This document shows, one piece after another, positions 61,135 through 64,000 of a stretch of DNA of 64,000 bases. Origin of the DNA: Janthinobacterium sp051380735 (GTDB taxonomy: Bacteria > Pseudomonadota > Gammaproteobacteria > Burkholderiales > Burkholderiaceae_D); the NCBI RefSeq assembly GCF_051380735.1, contig NZ_JBNYXQ010000008.1, positions 1 to 64,000 of the forward strand, read 5' to 3'. The position numbers and the translations under genes are program-made. Below the pieces are notes generated by a model that saw only the letters and a list, made by a program, of their open reading frames with translations, made no database searches and had not been told where the DNA came from. Every line of letters begins with the position of its first letter. The stretch's first letter is position 1.

Positions 61135-61941
61135 TCAGGCCGGAACGCCCAGGATCACGCTCGACGCCTTGAACATCGCCGTCAGGTGGCTGCCGGCAGC
61201 GATCTCCATCTCGACCGCGCTGTGATTGGTGATGATGGCGGCGATGGTTCCCCCGCCCGGCAAATCAAGCACCACTTCCGTGTTGACGGCGCCCGTCTGC
61301 ACGCGCGTGACGGTGCCGGCCAGCTGGTTGCGCGCCGAGAAACGCGCACCTGCGCCATCGGCCACCAGGATGACAGACGAGGCCTTGATCAGCGCAAACG
61401 CTTCCACGCCGGGCGCCAGGCCCAGGCTGTCGCTGCTGCCCTGCGTGACGACTGCGACGATCTGCTGGCCGCCTGGCAATGCCAGGATCACTTCATCGTT
61501 GACCGCACCGGGCTTCAGTTCAGCCACCTTGCCCAGGAATTGATTGCGCGCCGTGGTTTTCATGGCCATTCTCCGTATCAGTAAAAGGTCGTCGGCAATA
61601 CCCTCGGCCTGGCTGCCCAGCTGGCGCAGGTAGCGTGCATGTTCGCGCTCGATAAGGCGAAAGTTGTCGACCAGCTGGCGCCCGCGCGGCGTCAGGCGCG
61701 TGCCGCCGCCACCCTTGCCGCCCGCCAGCCGTTCCACCAGCGGCTGGCCGGCAAGATTGTTCATCGCGTCGATGGCGTCCCAGGCCGCCTTGTAGCTCAT
61801 CTTCACCAGCCTGGCCGCCTGCGTAATCGAGCCGCATTCGGCAATCGCGCCAAGCAATTCCACGCGCCCGGCGCCACCGAGGTTCTCGCCGCCCACCGTC
61901 ATCCAGACCGAGCCCTGCAGACCGATTTCTGCATTATCCAA
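61135..61941 (-). CDS. modE: Molybdate-responsive regulator ModE
   Basis: A 268-residue regulator. The N-terminal LysR-like winged helix (AECGSITQAARLVKMSYKAAW) is followed by two molybdate-binding Mop/TOBE domains (ARNQFLGKVAELKPGAVNDEV and ARNQLAGTVTRVQTGAVNTEV) that bind molybdate as a dimer. It usually represses modABC. Here it is the last gene of modA-B-C-E, overlapping modC by 8 bases, so it would repress its own operon. Confidence 0.93.
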   Translation of the reverse strand: MDNAEIGLQGSVWMTVGGENLGGAGRVELLGAIAECGSITQAARLVKMSYKAAWDAIDAMNNLAGQPLVERLAGGKGGGGTRLTPRGRQLVDNFRLIEREHARYLRQLGSQAEGIADDLLLIRRMAMKTTARNQFLGKVAELKPGAVNDEVILALPGGQQIVAVVTQGSSDSLGLAPGVEAFALIKASSVILVADGAGARFSARNQLAGTVTRVQTGAVNTEVVLDLPGGGTIAAIITNHSAVEMEIAAGSHLTAMFKASSVILGVPA

Positions 61942-62632
61942 TTCTCACCTCCTGCGCAATGGTTTCCATCGTATCGATGCGGCCGTCGCGCAAAGTCAGC
62001 ACATGGTCGCCGAGGATGCGCGCGTCTTCCGGGTCATGCGTAATCAGTATCATCGGCACGCCCAGGCGATGCTGCCACTGGCTCAGTTCCTGGCGCATGC
62101 TCACTCGCAGGGCCGGGTCGAGCGCGGCGAACGGTTCATCGAGCAGCAGCGCGGCCGGTTCGGCCACCAGAGCCCTCGCCAGCGCCACTCTCTGGCGCTG
62201 GCCGCCGGACAACTCGTCGGGATACTGGTGCGCCAGTTCCTGCAAGCCAAAGGCGTCGAGCCAATGATCGACTTTGGCCAGCTTTTCGCGCGCGCGCGGG
62301 TTGAACCAGCCGCGCGCCAGGCCAAAGCCCACGTTCTGGCGCACCGTCAGGTGCGGGAACAGGGCGTAGTCCTGGAACAGATAGGCCACATTGCGCTGCT
62401 GCGGCGCCAGGTTGATGCCGGCGGCGGAATCGAACAAAGTGCGTCCGTTCAGGCGGATATGGCCGGCGTCGGGCGTAAACAGGCCGGCAATCGCTTTCAG
62501 GGTGATGCTCTTGCCGGCACCGGACGGGCCATAGACGGCAATACGCTGGCTGCCGGACGTGCATTGCACGTGCAGGTCGAAACTGCGTTTGCCGGAGCGC
62601 AAGGTGGCGCGGATGTCGAGGTCGAGTTGCAT
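61934..62632 (-). CDS. modC: Molybdate ABC transporter ATP-binding protein, short form
   Basis: A 232-residue ATPase. Walker A is GPSGAGKSITLKAI, the signature LSGGQRQRVALARAL, Walker B LLLDEPFAALD, and the switch histidine lies in LITHDPEDA. E. coli ModC has about 352 residues with a C-terminal TOBE domain; that domain is absent here. The frame runs directly into the modE start, so the end is genuine and not a broken copy. Confidence 0.93.
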   Translation of the reverse strand: MQLDLDIRATLRSGKRSFDLHVQCTSGSQRIAVYGPSGAGKSITLKAIAGLFTPDAGHIRLNGRTLFDSAAGINLAPQQRNVAYLFQDYALFPHLTVRQNVGFGLARGWFNPRAREKLAKVDHWLDAFGLQELAHQYPDELSGGQRQRVALARALVAEPAALLLDEPFAALDPALRVSMRQELSQWQHRLGVPMILITHDPEDARILGDHVLTLRDGRIDTMETIAQEVRIG

Positions 62633-62636
62633 GGGC

Positions 62637-63308
62637 TTACTTGTGAGCGATGCGTCCGGGCGCCAGCCGGCCGGCCGCCAGCAGCACCACGATGCACACG
62701 GCGGAGGTAATCAATACCAGCGTGTTGGCGGTATCGTCCTGGCCCGCCTGCACCGCCTCGTACACGGCCACTGACAGGGTCTGCGTCTTGCCGGGGATGC
62801 TGCCGGCCACCATCAGGGTGGCGCCGAATTCACCGAGAGCGCGCACAAAACCGAGCAGCACGCCGGCCAAAATACCACGCCAGGCCAGCGGCAAGGTGAC
62901 GCGAAAGAAAATGGCGACTTCGGAAATACCCAGCACCCGCGCCGCCTGTTCCAGCTGGCCATCGACCGCTTCGAACGCCGCGCGCGCCGGCTTGAACACC
63001 AGCGGAAAGGCAACGATGGTGGCGGCGATAACGGCACCCTGCCAGGTAAAAATCAGGTTGATGCCGAAGTGTTCCTGCAGCCAGACACCAAAAGTGCCGC
63101 GCCGGCCCAGCAGCACCAGCAGATAGTAGCCCAGCACCGTGGGCGGCATCACCATCGGCAACGTCAAGATGGCGTCTAACAGCTCGCGCCCGGCAAAGCG
63201 CGTGCGCGCCAGCAGGTAGCCGGTAGCGATACCCAGCAGCAGATTGAGCGCCGTGGCCCATGCCGCCACTTTCAGCGATAGGGCCAGCGCGGTCCAGGCG
63301 ATCTCCAT
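62637..63308 (-). CDS. modB: Molybdate ABC transporter permease
   Basis: A 223-residue permease with about five membrane segments. The loop that contacts the ATPase is ARVLGISEVAIFFRVTLPLAWRG, and LGEFGATLMVAGSIPGKTQT is typical of ModB. It lies 4 bp before modC and 8 bp after modA. Confidence 0.94.
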   Translation of the reverse strand: MEIAWTALALSLKVAAWATALNLLLGIATGYLLARTRFAGRELLDAILTLPMVMPPTVLGYYLLVLLGRRGTFGVWLQEHFGINLIFTWQGAVIAATIVAFPLVFKPARAAFEAVDGQLEQAARVLGISEVAIFFRVTLPLAWRGILAGVLLGFVRALGEFGATLMVAGSIPGKTQTLSVAVYEAVQAGQDDTANTLVLITSAVCIVVLLAAGRLAPGRIAHK

Positions 63309-63316
63309 GGCGTCGC

Positions 63317-64000
63317 TTAGGGCTTCCTGAAACCGTCAGCTTGCTTGAATCCAAAGCGCGCGAGTATGGCTTGCGCCGGTGCCGTCTGCAGGTAGCTGAC
63401 AAAACGCTGCGCCTCGAAGGCGTTACTGCTGCCCTTGATGATGGCGATCGGGTACCGCACCGGCGACGCCAACGGCACCTCGAACACCACCTTGACTTTG
63501 TCTTTCATGATGGCCGCATCGGTACCGTAGACAAAGCCGGCGTCGACTTCGCCGCGCGCCACGTAATCGAGCGACTGGCGCACGTTTTGCGTACTGATGG
63601 CCTTGGCCTGCACGCTGTCCCACAGATTCGCCTTTTTCAGCGCGCCTTGCGCATAGCGGCCCACCGGCACGCTGGCCGGGTTGGCGAGCGCCACCCGCGT
63701 CACGCTTTTCTGCGTCAGGTCATGGAGGTTTTTGATGGCCAGTTTGCTGTCCGACGGCACGATCAGCACCAGGCTGTTGCTGACGAAATCATGGCGCTCG
63801 GCCGGCAACACCAGGCCCTGTTTTTGCGCCATGTCCATGGTCTCCTGGTCGGCCGAGGCAAACACGTCGACTGGCGCGCCCTTGATAATCTGCTGCAGCA
63901 ACACGCCGGAGGCGGCAAAGTTCAGCGACACCTTGCTGCCCGGATACTGCGCCTCATAGCTTTGCGCCGCATCCTTGAAGGCGTTCGTCAGGCTGGCCGC
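63317..64000 (-). CDS. modA: Molybdate-binding protein, 5' part beyond the window edge
   Basis: The C-terminal 227 residues of a periplasmic molybdate-binding protein; the signal peptide and N-terminus lie beyond 64000. NFAASGVLLQQIIKGAPVDV and FASADQETMDM are the ModA ligand-loop blocks, and ARGEVDAGFVYGTDA and KGSSNAFEAQRFV follow. The frame is open to the edge (AASLTNAFKDAAQSYEAQ begins at 64000). It is the first gene of modA-B-C-E; the promoter is not in the window. Confidence 0.93.
   Translation of the reverse strand, partial: AASLTNAFKDAAQSYEAQYPGSKVSLNFAASGVLLQQIIKGAPVDVFASADQETMDMAQKQGLVLPAERHDFVSNSLVLIVPSDSKLAIKNLHDLTQKSVTRVALANPASVPVGRYAQGALKKANLWDSVQAKAISTQNVRQSLDYVARGEVDAGFVYGTDAAIMKDKVKVVFEVPLASPVRYPIAIIKGSSNAFEAQRFVSYLQTAPAQAILARFGFKQADGFRKP

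Overview
The window is a 64 kb piece of a chromosome with high GC. Gene content and gene order point to a betaproteobacterium, most likely an Oxalobacteraceae member of the Janthinobacterium/Massilia/Duganella type (inference from the gene neighbourhoods, not from a marker-gene search). Coding density is high, and no insertion sequence, prophage or CRISPR array was seen. The window opens in the leader of an rRNA operon that runs off the left edge and closes inside modA.

Left part (1-13.4 kb): an rRNA promoter and leader, a sodium:neurotransmitter symporter family transporter, then a cell-wall salvage locus. On the minus strand lie gntR, murQ, an AmpG-like permease, a DigH/GHL10-like lipoprotein, a BadF-type amino sugar kinase, an AmiD-like amidase lipoprotein, and a lysR coupled to a VanX-type D-Ala-D-Ala dipeptidase. 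Diverging from gntR are a periplasmic serine hydrolase of the beta-lactamase fold and a D-amino acid dehydrogenase. Together they could strip peptides and sugars from murein, import and phosphorylate the sugars, and oxidise the released D-alanine.

Middle left (13.4-24.4 kb): a leucine-degradation cluster (both methylcrotonyl-CoA carboxylase subunits, methylglutaconyl-CoA hydratase, HMG-CoA lyase, plus a GhrA-like reductase). The whole biotin pathway bioA-bioF-bioD-bioB sits between the two subunits of the biotin-dependent carboxylase. A strong bidirectional terminator and a tRNA-Pro(TGG) close this block.

Middle (24.5-44.8 kb): a proline-rich membrane-anchored protein of unknown function; an HTH-nucleotidyltransferase gene under a 40-bp perfect inverted repeat, followed by a truncated partner gene that resembles a HEPN-type protein; the conserved set rsmI / lpoA-yraN-diaA(gmhA)-dolP; a TlpA-like thioredoxin; a hotdog thioesterase; a small His/Cys protein with a TonB-dependent receptor; ung; the lipoate genes lipA-lipB-ybeD with a MocR regulator inserted; a FecR/DUF6600 protein; and a set of membrane and c-di-GMP genes.

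Right part (44.9-64 kb): a microaerobic respiration region. A PAS-type chemoreceptor with a perfect FNR box is followed by hemN, a SafE-like protein, ccoI and ccoS. A second FNR box precedes ccoNOQP-ccoG-ccoH, and the fnr gene itself converges on ccoH. A large hybrid histidine kinase and the molybdate genes modA-B-C-E end the window. A dispersed hairpin repeat built on GGGGTCAGACCC occurs three times in this part.
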